Positions 22,561 to 33,608 of a stretch of DNA of 64,000 nt are shown one piece after another. The stretch lies in the NCBI GenBank assembly GCA_029961685.1, contig JARWKL010000008.1:4466501-4530500 (forward strand), given 5' to 3'. Every line of letters starts with the position of its first letter. Position 1 is the stretch's first letter. Position numbers and translations under genes: made by a program. Origin of the DNA: Aristolochia californica. Lineage: Eukaryota > Streptophyta > Magnoliopsida > Piperales > Aristolochiaceae. The notes below the pieces were generated by a model. It was not told the origin of the DNA. It did not search any database and was given only the letters and a program-made list of their open reading frames with translations.

Positions 22561-23879
22561 GAAGCAGAGCTTACTTTAGAGGAATCGGGATACTCCACAA
22601 GTGTAGTGTCGACCATCAGCCCATTTGGTTGAGATCTGGATGGTCTTTGGGGTCTGGCATTTGAACTTGGGCAAGTCAACCTTACTCATAAGGTTCGACT
22701 CAAAATTTCGGGAACCCAATTCGGCTCCCAATTCTGACTCATAACACCTTGGTTTGTTAAGGACATTCACTACAAGTCCAATTTTGTGACAGTGCAATTA
22801 TACAGTGCAAACAACAAAGTGTGCTTTTGTAAACAATTAGAATTTTATCTATATTACTAAGTAATTCAATACAAGAACAAATTTTCAGCCAGTGGATTCC
22901 AAATTAAACTACAAAGTGTGTTTAAGAAAATAAAATTTTATTTATTTATTCATTTAAAAGCAATTTGCAAATACTTCTGGTCAAACCTAAAATCTAGTAG
23001 GCTTGTATCACCCCTTTTTAAGCCATGAAGGGAGAAACTCCCCTCTCACAAGGTCAAACTTGGGGAGGGATTTCCCTCTTTCTTCTTGATGCCTTTGAAG
23101 AGGGTCACCCTTTTGTTTATGCATGAAGTGGCAATGCCCAGCCTCTTCGGCATTTTATACAACTACTAGTAAGGAGGGGAGGGAGGGCTTTGCCTACCCC
23201 TTCCCTGCCCAACAAGCTTGGTAGAGCTCTCATGAATTATGAAAAACAAGAGAATATCCTGAAATGAAGACCATTCACATGGAGAGAGACATGTTTTGAT
23301 ATGATTTGGTCCCAAAACCTATTTAAGGAAATTGAAGTGCAAGTAATCAACAAATGGTCAATGGAGAGTGCAGAAAGGGTACGAGTCATCGACAAAATTT
23401 AACTTGTCTATCCTTTGTATGCAATTAGAAATGTTCCTTGGTTCGTACTTCATATTTTTACACCAAATACTTTGATCCTTGATTGTCCCAAAGAAATATG
23501 AATCTTCATTATTAGCTTAGTAGTTTCACTCATCTCCTAGTATTTTGTAGTATCAGAAACTCCTCTTCAATCTTCTTCCAAGGGCTCGCATGACAGCGAT
23601 AAGTATAATTGGGTTCCCTCTTCATGCAAAGTATAAAACAACGGGGGTCCTCTTCTCTTGGTCGTAATTTTACCTAATTATCTTTCTACCAATTCTACTC
23701 ATCTATTTTTTTTTCTTTTTAAAAACTGATATGAAATAAAGACTTATTACCAATTATAGTGTTTATTAAAGGGAACAAGTATGTTTGATTATTTGATTCT
23801 CTAATTAAAGATAGTAACAACTTTGTAAACTTTAATCCCTCCACATGTAAATATAAGAAAATTATGGTTTTTATATAGA
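22561..23879. other. Intergenic, no feature recognised
   Basis: Small ORFs at 22458-22664 (+) and 22576-22797 (-) overlap each other and match nothing I know. The rest is AT-rich DNA without visible transposon ends, promoters or RNA genes. Confidence 0.5.
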
Positions 23880-25260
23880 AGAATGTTAGATCCCGTTAGG
23901 AACAAATGTAGAAGGGGAGGAGTGGTGGGGGCGAATAGGTTTGTTACATTTGAAGTCAATTTTTAATTTCTTTACTTTGACCTAATGTGTGTTCACACTT
24001 TTAATTGATTCATAAATATATACTTAGTTTCAAATTCAAAGATCAAACAAAAAAATAAAATTACACAAGGACCAAACAAGACTTATAGTGGTTTACAATT
24101 TTATCTTGGATTGTTAATCCACTCCCAAAGTGTTTGCACCTCAGAGTTAATTTATTATGTTTTGGTTACTTAAAGACACTTACATCAATTGTCTCCATAG
24201 CCAATTATAATATTGTCCATGTTAGACCAATGATAAAATAATATTTGTTTTTATTATTTTATTGATGACAAAATGGGTAGCTTGAAAGAGTGCTATTAAT
24301 GGTGCTATTAGTGTATTTTAGACACATGTCTTTCAACAAAAATATTATGAGGTCCGCTGCAAAAACACAAGACAAAAGAATAATCAACCAAGTTGCCAAG
24401 TCAAGACCTAAAGTAAAAACTCATTGAAAATTGTTATTATGGAGAAAAACTTATAAAAAAAAAAAAAGAGAAATAAAGATTTGGATACTAGGGTTCAAGC
24501 ATCATTATAAAAATCTCAAAAACTCTAGCCATATAAGAGAATAGCCAGCCAAACTCCTATTCTTAAGTAAAAATATATTTTGGAATCAAAACCATTCTCA
24601 AAATCATCATATTCATGTTATACATAGGTTTTAAAGTTATAACAAAAGTTTTTACTAAATATAAACTTCACTTGAAACTCCATACTCATACTTTTGTATA
24701 ATACTATTTTTTTAATTCAAAAAAGCACATTAGGGCATGAAATGTTTTCCAAAAATAATTACATATAAGTTTTTTTGGAAACTTCAAGACCTTAGTCGTG
24801 TCCTATGTCATGCTTAGAACTCATTTTTGTATGTTGGCTATATGCATGATTAATCATCCAATGAGCATAATGATCAATCATAGAAAATGCGAAGGATCAC
24901 CCATTGTAGCATGGTTGATCATTGAAGGGGCATATGATTGATCATCCAAGTGTACCATGACGGATCATATAAGACATTGCTAAGCCATTTTATAAAGAAT
25001 GATCAATCAATCGAAATGGCATGACCGATCAACCTATTTTTCAAAGGGTTGCAAAGTGGTTGATTGATACAATAATTGATCATCGGGCCATTAGAACTCA
25101 AAAAATATAACCGTTACAAAGGCATGATCGATAAATCATCCTTTTTTCTAGCTTTTTGTAAATGGTAAAAAAACGACTATTTTGGCTAGGAAACTTATAA
25201 GGTCCCAAACTCTAAAATATTGAGTTTTATATGAATGTGATCCAATAGTCAAAGATAGAA
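23880..25260. repeat. Probable LTR-type repeat with a TGATCAATC array
   Basis: The segment near 23915-23950 ('gaggagtggtgggggcgaataggttt') resembles a motif seen in long plant Copia LTRs. The part 24840-25140 is dense in TGATCAATCATC-type words, as in the two copies of repeat R. Overall similarity to repeat R outside that array is weak. I take it as a distant relative or another LTR of the same lineage. No coding capacity. Confidence 0.45.
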
Positions 25261-26495
25261 CTGAATTCAGGCATACCCAAGGTTTCATTGCTCTTAGCAC
25301 ATCCAAATAATCCTACAAATAGGCATGGACAAGTACAAGAAAATACATGACACCAGGAAGATTTCAAATTCTATAGCTTCATTTTTTTTAAGAAATTCAA
25401 TAATAGCCATCAAGTCAATGCTAGAAGATAACCATTTGATTTCTTTGCTTTATTTTCTTATAGGGTGAGGAGATTAACCTCAATGACTTTGGTGCCAAAG
25501 TCTAATGCTCACATCTAATTCAAATTCCGGCATAAAATATTTGGCCTACTCATCATGGCTTAACTCACTATTGAGTTTAATAAAGATGTGGTTGTATGTT
25601 TCAAAGCTCAAGGAATAAGATACACCGGTCCCAACCAATCAAACTCAATTTGATTCGAAAATTTGCTCTCGCCTAGGTTATTGAGATTTTTTTATTCTTA
25701 ACCTAGAACCAATGCGCATTATGAAGATCTATCATAGATTTAATTACATTCAATCCGAATCTTTTTCAACTCCTTGGAGATGTAAATAAATAATTGTCAT
25801 TTGCATTGATGGGTAGGTTTAAATTTGATTCATATTAATCAATGTATAATACATTTTAATGATATGTCCAACCCTATTTATATTTTTGAAACCTAAAGAT
25901 TTATTGTCTTTATATTTTATACAGTTTCTGTTGTTACCTAGACGTACCAAAAAAAAAAAAAAAAACCAAAACCAAGCAAATGAACTTCAAATGATCTCGG
26001 TAATTTAACTAACCCCTTTTAGACAAAAATTGGAGCATAAAGTCTCAAAATTATTACATGAGAAATAAAGCAAAAGCCTACTAGGGGAAACCCGAAATGT
26101 TCAGACACTTAGGGTCTATTTGGAACCCCTAGAAAAGAAAAGAAAAGAAAATGAGAATTTGACTATTATTATTGCCAAAAATAGTTAGTAAAAATAAGAT
26201 AATAATCAAAATTTTCTTTCCAAACATTCCCTTAATTTTCTTAAGAGAATATGGCATTTTATGTTATTATTCGGATGCATAAGGGTTTTATTGAGGATAA
26301 CATTTAAATTTCCCAAACCTTGCCCATCTCTGCAATTTTCATAATTCTCTTTCGGAAACTCTGTGAAAAATTTCGTTCGTGCCATTTATAGAACGATGTC
26401 ACCCTCTGATCGCCGATTGCCGTTGGTTGAGTTTCCTCAACAGACCAGAGCCCACAGTATGCACCAGTTCTTCCACCCAAAATCCACCACGTAAG
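25261..26495. other. Intergenic, AT-rich
   Basis: No gene recognised. The stretch 26107-26250 ('agggtctatttggaacccc' followed by repeated 'aaaag') resembles the middle of the foldback element at 59579-59610 and may be a fragment of the same miniature element family. The minus ORF at 26304-26570 overlaps LTR C and has no recognisable domain. Confidence 0.4.
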
Positions 26496-26813
26496 TGTTG
26501 GTGTGAGCTGTCTGAGCTTTCTTTCAGATGAGGAAATCCTCCGTAGAATCAAAACGAAAAAGTCATACAAGATGGCAGGATGGTAAATAAAGGGTCATCT
26601 CATAGAGATGGCACTGATGTAATTAAATTAAAGTTCCAGGGTTAAAACCCTAAACCTTAAACCCTAAGTTCAGGGGTATTATTGTAATATTATAGTTTCA
26701 TGGGGAGGGTTAGGATCATCAAGTCCATAACCCTTCTTCCTCTTGTTTTCTCCTAATGGGTTTCTTTCTTTTTTTATCCATGAGCTAAATTCATGGAGTC
26801 CTGAGAATCAACA
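26496..26813 (+). mobile_element. LTR C (5' LTR, plus strand) with PBS
   Basis: 318 bp from TGTTGGTGTGAGC to GAGAATCAACA, followed immediately by TGGTATCAAAGC (26814-26825), an initiator-tRNA-Met primer-binding site. The internal region that follows (26826-27700) shows no gag or pol motif. The right-hand end shares 'GGA.TCCTGAGAATCAACA' with LTR A and LTR B, so it belongs to the same Copia lineage. A related LTR in the opposite orientation lies at about 27720-28049. Confidence 0.75.
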
Positions 26814-26825
26814 TGGTATCAAAGC

Positions 26826-27719
26826 ATTTATTTTCAGGACTCGTAGTATAGGTTCAAAATCGCTGAAACCCGTTTTTTCTTTTTCCGAATCTATGTTTTT
26901 TCATATAGTTTCTAGAATTCAGGTTATATATTTTGTTCTCTGCTGGTATTTTTAAATTACTGTTATCCTGCTAGTTCTACTTCTCGTACATGGTAGAGAT
27001 TATTTCCCTTTTCAATCTCTTTATCTATGAAGGCGAAAAAAAGAAGTTGGAGAAAGACAGAAGGTGAAGATATCACTTTCTGCTAGTTTTGTGTGGCCCA
27101 TACTGCTTCACCAGCTCTGTTCAGAACAACTTAGCCAGAAACCTGTTGGCGGCATTAATTTTGTGAATACATATCATCCTTGCTTGGCCTTATCAAGGCA
27201 TCGCAGCTCCATTTTCTACTGCCGAGTTTAATGAATCAAGGCAGAACCTTCCGAGATTGGTTCTGCCGAACACTGCTTTGACAGTTGCCTTGCAATCTTC
27301 AGAAGGTTCACAATTCTGTAGAAGTTTCGCTTGTTTAACAGATGAATTATCTGCAAAATCCGTATCACTGTCGCTGCTGCCTCTCCGGTATTTTTGCACG
27401 ATATTTGAAAATATTACGGCAGAGATTCTGTTGGATCGTTCGGCTGGAACAAGCGATTCTACGCTGGCATTTTTCCTTCTCTGGCGTCCCCCGAGAAATC
27501 CGAACTCTCGTGGGGAAAGTTTCCTCTCGAAGAGCCGAACTCTGTTTCCGCCGAGAATTGGGGTGGAAGTAAATACAAAAAAATTAGATTTCCTAAGTTA
27601 GGAAATTTAATCAGTGTTGGTTTAGCGCCTGCCTAGACTCGAACTCGAATCGCCCGAGTCAACTCAGGCCAGCGAGCCAGCCTTCCTAGCCAACCCGAGG
27701 GTGGCCGCTGTCTTCGCAT
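26826..27719. other. Internal remnant between two inverted LTRs
   Basis: The start is the internal 5' part of the element headed by LTR C. Overlapping ORFs on both strands (27193-27399 -, 27257-27601 +, 27342-27572 +) encode nothing recognisable. The GC content rises from about 27600 to 27850, unlike the surroundings. No transposase, gag or pol residues could be identified. Confidence 0.4.
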
Positions 27720-28049
27720 AGTCGTTGGATGCTGGATCTGGGTTCACATTACTCGTGCCCGGCGCACTCATCTACTTGTCCCTTCTCGTCTCTTCGGCCG
27801 CGGGGAAAGATGACCCACCGTCGCCGGAGAAGACAACTCTGCTCCCGGAAGAGAAAAAAAACAATATGAGGAAGAGGGTTATTGTATTGATGATTCTATC
27901 TCTTCCCGGAAGCTATATTTATAGATTTATAAAATTATAATATTATAATAATGACCTTTTATTTACCGTCTGTTATATTGTATGACTTTTTCGTTTTAAT
28001 TCTTCGGAGATTTCCTAGTCTAAACGAAAACTCACAGCTTACGCCAACA
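27720..28049 (-). mobile_element. Inverted LTR related to LTR C
   Basis: On the minus strand it starts TGTTGGCGTAAGCTG at 28049. It follows LTR C through 'GGAAATC.TCCG..GAAT.AAAACGAAAAAGTCATACAA', 'GGTAAATAAA.GGTC' and 'ATCATCAA....AATAACCCTCTTCCTC'. Similarity then fades into GC-richer DNA, and the left end (about 27720) is not certain. No primer-binding site is seen at that end. Confidence 0.65.
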
Positions 28050-29730
28050 CTCGGTTTGAGAGAGGAAGGCTCTACGATGAATATTCAGCGAGACGAAACT
28101 AGAGGTTAAGAGAAAGAAAGGGGAAACCGGGGATGACAGGTCTGCGATGGGTCATGGTGCTTGTAATGTCGAGTTCTGCAAAAGGAAGGTTGACGGAGAA
28201 TCTCAGAAAATCCGTTCCTGCAACTTTTTCTGCCCCCCTTAGAGAAGGGTTGAGATTTTCAGTTAGACTCAGAAAGGAAAACAAGCAGCCACTTCCGACA
28301 TAGACAGGCCGACCATTGAAGGAGAGAGAAGAAGAATAGCAACGATGGCCAGCCGAAGAAAAGCCAAGTATTGAACCGACTTCTTAAGCAATCAGCACTT
28401 GCATGAATTCTTCTTTCCTTCGTTTTCTTGATCTTGGATGGAAGCTACGTTTCAACTGTGAAAGTGGGTTGGTTTTCCTCGTTTGTTATTTCATTTCTTG
28501 CCAGTTTGCCCTTCAGAAACGTAGGCAGATAATTTAAAACAATATCCGTTAGTGGAAAAACCTAATGAGTGGTTCTGGTCACGATTGATTGTCAAACCAA
28601 ATCAATTGACCGGGTCCAGCCGTTTTTTAATTAAAAAACCATTCTTTATTGTGTAAGACCAAATCAAATTGATCGGGTTCATCTGTTTTCTATTAAAAAA
28701 ACGGTTATTTGGACTGTTGTTTTAGAACCGGATAAGACTTGGGTCAGGGCCTTAGGTATAAGTAATGGGTGGCATCTAACCGAGCCAACTTTGAACCTGT
28801 ATATGCTCGAGTTTGACTTGATTTGAATATTTCAAATCTGAGCTTGAGCTCAAACTTAGACTCAAACATAAAATTGGAATCATGCTCAGGCCCAAATATT
28901 TTAAATGAGTTTGAGAATATTAAAAAATTTAAAAAAAAATTAAAAATTAAAAATATATAAAAATAAATAAAGAGAATATTGTGATGAACTTAGTATCATT
29001 GAATTGCAAGTTATCACAAAGGAGTTGAAAACTTTACAATAGAATACACTAATGTATAATAATCAACTTAATAGACCTAAAAAACAACAAACTCCTCTAT
29101 CAATATTATTTATTCTATTAGCAAAAGGGTTGAACGATCGATCGTCTTTGAGGTTTGAGGTAAATAAGAACAACTATTAACCAACTAAAGAGGGAATTGA
29201 CAAGATCAATCAAAGGAAACGGGTATTTTTATAAAAAAAATTTATACTAACGAGTCAACTCACGAGTTAACAAACCGATATTGGAAAATCGTAAGCTTGA
29301 CCTGTTTTATTTAATGAGTCTTATTTCAAGTTCGAGCTCGAGCTGATCTTAAGTAAAAACTGAATTGAGCTGAGTTTTTTTCGTGCGGAACTTGAACGAT
29401 TTGGCTTGGTGCCCCTATGTACAAGTGTGTTGAACCAGCTGTTCCGGTCCGACTCTTTGTAATAGTACAACGAAGAAACAAAGGGTTTGTCTCTGGGGTT
29501 CACCTTTGTGAGAACTGGCGGTCGATCAACTGAAATACACAGAGATTCTGTGTATGTTCTCTGGTCGTGTTGCATTTTTTAGCACTGTTTGTTGGAGAAA
29601 ATCGATACGATCTCGTTACTTTGGACGTTGACAGAATGGGTGTGTCCAATGAGCTATAAGGAAGGAAATTGGACTGTTTTTGCCGAAGACAGCTAAGAAG
29701 GTAGGAAGAAAGAATAGGGGTGCTCTCCAA
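28050..29730. other. Intergenic/promoter region left of the carboxypeptidase gene
   Basis: The part 28765-29420 is rich in 'gagctcgagct'- and 'gagtttgag'-like words and may be a non-autonomous DNA transposon of about 650 bp, with weak ends 'gggtggcatc' and 'ggtgcccctat'. I cannot prove its borders. The last few hundred bases before 29731 should hold the promoter and leader of the carboxypeptidase gene. ORFs on the minus strand (29321-29575, 29500-29730, 29616-29831) are chance frames. Confidence 0.4.
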
Positions 29731-32700
29731 ATGGGCTCTCTCCTATCTCTCTCTTTCTTTTTTTTCATTGTGCAGCTATCTTCAGTCGTCAATGGTAGAA
29801 ATTTCTCTGGATCTTTAGTCACGCCGATCAAACACGATCTATACCACTCAAGGTAAATCTTTTGTACCCAGTTCTTATTTTTGGATGAATCTCAATTTTC
29901 AATATCACAATTGCGATAGAGGCACCTCGTTCGTTTTCGGGGAATCAATGGTTGAGTGATTTCATGAATTCTATGTTTGAATCGGGGTGATGAAGGGGAA
30001 TCTGGTTTGAGCTGATGCATATGTCAAACTGTGACTTTTACATATAATTTCGCAATTTTCTTTGCTGATAATTAAAAAACTGGAATCGATTACTCAATGA
30101 CAGTAATTATTCAAATATTTATTGTGTTGTATTTGTGGGTTTGGGGAATTGGCAGCGGTTCTCTGCTGGAACAAGTGACGGCTTTGGCGGGTCGCCACCC
30201 AGATCGGTTGAGCGTGAGTTTTCACACTTGTTCTATCGTTACAGAGTGCTTAGTAATTCTAGCTTCGTGCTCACGAGAACGCTGATGATACAATACAGAT
30301 GGAGAAGATCAAAGCTCAAAATAAAGGCTATTCTGCGGAAATTTTGGTAGTCACGTACAGTCACGTGAAGAGTGAGATCGAAGAGAGTTCAAAGTTTCGA
30401 ATCCTTCTTGTAAGTCAACCATCTGCATTTTCTGGTTGCCATAATAAAGGTTATGGAAAAAAGAGAATGAAAATAGAAAGGAAATCAACTAAATTGACTG
30501 ACACACAGTCTTTATTTCTTTAAGGTTTGCTACACAACATAGGATAATTTAGTATGTCAAGGATCCTGCTCAGTGAAGTAGGATAATTTATTTTGATTTA
30601 CAGAAACATAATTGTATAGTTAATAACTGATAGAATTTTTGGATCCTTGCTGGTTTTCTTGACAGAAAATTCCTTGTCTTCCAGACTTTTGGTCAGCATG
30701 GAAGGGAACTTATTACTTCTGAAGTTGCATTTCGGCTTTTGACCATTATAAGTGGAGAGCATGGTCTCCACAACATGGGTCCAAATTCCTTAAATGCTAT
30801 GTTAGACAAGTTTGTGATAAAAGTAAGTGGATATTGTTCTTTCAGTACTTGTTTTTTGTTTCATAGTCACCCTCCTGCTCCAATTATAAACTTGTACTCC
30901 ATTTAAATAACAATGGTGAAGAAGAAATTACATATCAAAGCAAACTGCTTTGACAGGCCACTCCTTACTGCCATAAAAGTATTTCTGGAACAAAATGTTT
31001 TATAATTTCAATGCTTTGATAACAATGGATAGTGAGAAAGCACTATTAATTTGGCTTGAACGTTTTTTTTCACGAGTCAAGCTGATGAAATCGATAATCT
31101 AATGTCCTTGAAATGTATATCTTACCTTTTTAATGAATATAGTAAACAGGTGAGCTGTGTTTCTACTATGTTTGATGGCTCATGAACCCTTGATAATATT
31201 GTGAGATGTCTGTTAATATGGTTGATATAACCTTCCTTTATTCGGGCTCAGAACCAGTTTCTAGCTATCAACTGGTGAAGTTATGGATGAGTTGCTAGAT
31301 GCTTACTCATCTAATGCACTGCATTTCTTGTAAGCACATCAAGTTTTAACTCACTGAAGTAATTGTTTAGTCAAGAGGAAAGTACAACCTTTTTCTTTGG
31401 TACAATGGCAAAAGTCACTAGTACCCACTGGTAGTTAAGTGTATCTGACTGTATATAGTAAATATCGTCTCACTTTTTGAGAATAGAAACTGAAGAGAGC
31501 TGTAATCTTGTTGAATGCTACCATCTGGCTTTGAATTAAAATTTAAAACATACTTGTTTGTAAAAGATTTTTTTTTTTTTTACTTTGTTTGATTCTGTCT
31601 TTAAAATTCCCCCCTTCTCTTGTTGATTGGTTACAGTTTATTTACTTCAACTTCTATGTTGGGGATGTCCATTCTAGATTGCATAACTAGTCTTGTTTTG
31701 TTCTGTCAATTGAGATCATGCCAAAGAATTCGATAGCTTTGAAAATATGACTTTGAAATCAGTACTGAAACTTAACATATCTTGAGATTTTAATAATTAA
31801 AGATTTCTCTTGCCTCTATCCTGTTCTAAGCATCTAATTGTATGTGCATCAGCTTGTCTATGTATGTGGTGTATCAACTAACGTGCCTCCAGAGTAACCT
31901 TACTTTCAATTTGATAGGTGGTGCCAATGGAAAATTTGAATGGGCGCAAACTGGTTGAAGCAGGAGATCTTTGTGAGAGGAGGAATGGTTGTACAATTTT
32001 CATCCTGATTGATCAGAATGTTATCTTATAACTTTTCATATATATGTTGTAGTACTGAAGCTTGCTTTATTTGGCAGGAAGAGGAGTTGATCTCAACCGA
32101 AACTGGAGTATTGACTGGGGGAAAAAGGAGAAGGTCTGGTCAGCTATTTTCCTCCTATGAATCATATTCTATGGTATTCTTACTGCTTCAGGTCTACATA
32201 GTCCTTCTTTTACAAGATTTAACTGTTTTTCCATGCTCAAGATGGCATATTACATTCAAGAAAGGAAATTTGAAGTAAAATGTTTGTCAACAGTTTTTCC
32301 TTATCATTTTTATTTTGTTTTATTTTTAATATTTTATTTTACCTATTTAATTTTTTGTGGTCTCTCTCTCTTGTTTTGTGTCTGCATAACCTTAAGCTCT
32401 GGTAAAAGTAAAGAGGTACGAAATTTGCTGCATTTATGTGTCGTCTTTTCCTATTTTCTTATTAATCTCTTTTTGTAGGATTTTAACCCATATGAGGAAA
32501 ATCCTGGAACCGCTCCATTTAGTGAGCCTGAGACTCAAATAATGCGAAAGCTTTCAAAATCTTTCACCCCACATGTATGGGTGAATGTACATTCTGGAAT
32601 GGAGGTAAATTTTGCTCTTAAACTATTAGCTTCACTCTGTTCCTGAGGTTGGAGATGAGGAAAAGAATATATAAAAAGCAAACTTTAAGGTTCATGCAAG

Positions 32701-33608
32701 CCTTTCTTTGCCAGGCATTATTCATGCCATATGATCACCGAAATTCAACACCAAATGGATTGGCAACGGATGTAATGAGGTCAATGCTGGAAGAACTCAA
32801 CCATCATCATTGTCATGACAGATGTCTAGTTGGTTCTGGGGGTGGCTCTGTCGGGTTTGTTCCATCATAGAATGATTTTGATCCATGGAATTGAGAAACA
32901 GAAGCTAATGAATAGATAAAACTGAAAACAAAAGAAAAAATGAGTTTATGAGTCTGAGTTATGGATAACCTCTGTTTCAGTTATTTGGCTCATGGAACTT
33001 CAACAGACTACATGTATGATGTTGTGAATGTTCCATTGGCTTTCACATTTGAGGTCAGTGACTACGAAAACTGCTTATAATTTCTCTTTTTGTTGACCCA
33101 CTTTTTTCTTTACCCCTTTATGGGTACATGAAGATTATATTATTTACATTGATTAGATATATGGAGACTTGGAGGCATCGTCCAGAGATTGCTTCAAAAT
33201 GTTCAACCCTGTTGATGTTGACACTTTTAATGTAAGCAACCTTATAGTAGGTAGACTTAGTGTATCTTATTTGCTTGTAATGGAAATTGACATTTTTTGT
33301 GGTCATTTATCTTCCAGAGAGTACTAAACGACTGGTGTGGAGCATTCTTCATGATCTTTGAGATTGGCCCGAACTGGCTAGACAAAGTACATTCACAAGT
33401 TCATGTCAACCAGAGCAGGTTGGTTTCTATGAACAGTTATGTGGATCCAAAATTTAAGGGAAGAAGGGAAGGAAGCAACCATGAAGTGCTTGATTTTGGA
33501 ATGCAAGAGCTGAGGACTTATTTCAGGCTCTTTTTGTTGTCCTCTGTATTGTTGTTATTCATGTTCTGTTCAAGAATTTCAAAGAGCAAATATATAACAG
33601 TCACGTAA
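29731..33608 (+). CDS. Secreted, membrane-anchored M14 zinc carboxypeptidase, 11 exons
   Basis: Exons: 29731-29852, 30156-30213, 30299-30409, 30685-30822, 31918-31987, 32078-32133, 32479-32604, 32715-32854, 32981-33053, 33157-33231 and 33318-33608. Together they give 419 aa with TAA at 33606-33608. The N-terminus is a signal peptide (MGSLLSLSFFFFIVQLSS). The metallocarboxypeptidase core shows zinc ligands His102 and Glu105 in FGQHGRE and His223 in NVHSGME. DLNRNW (171-176) holds the substrate-binding Asn-Arg, and Glu298 in FTFEIYG is the likely catalytic Glu. The C-terminus has one hydrophobic helix (YFRLFLLSSVLLLFMFC) and a short basic tail. The enzyme should remove C-terminal residues from peptides on the lumenal or extracellular side; its substrate is unknown. 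It closely matches the Arabidopsis At5g42320-type protein as I remember it. Introns 5 and 6 use unusual GT donors (GTTGTA, GTCTGG), and no stop interrupts the frame. Confidence 0.93.

Noticed and set aside
27193..27601. ORFs of 68-114 codons on both strands
   Set aside because: They overlap each other in the internal remnant of the LTR C element, with no conserved motif in any frame.
27720..27940. 71-codon ORF with a hydrophobic start as a secreted peptide
   Set aside because: It falls in the GC-rich tail of the inverted LTR. There are no matching exons or family features nearby.
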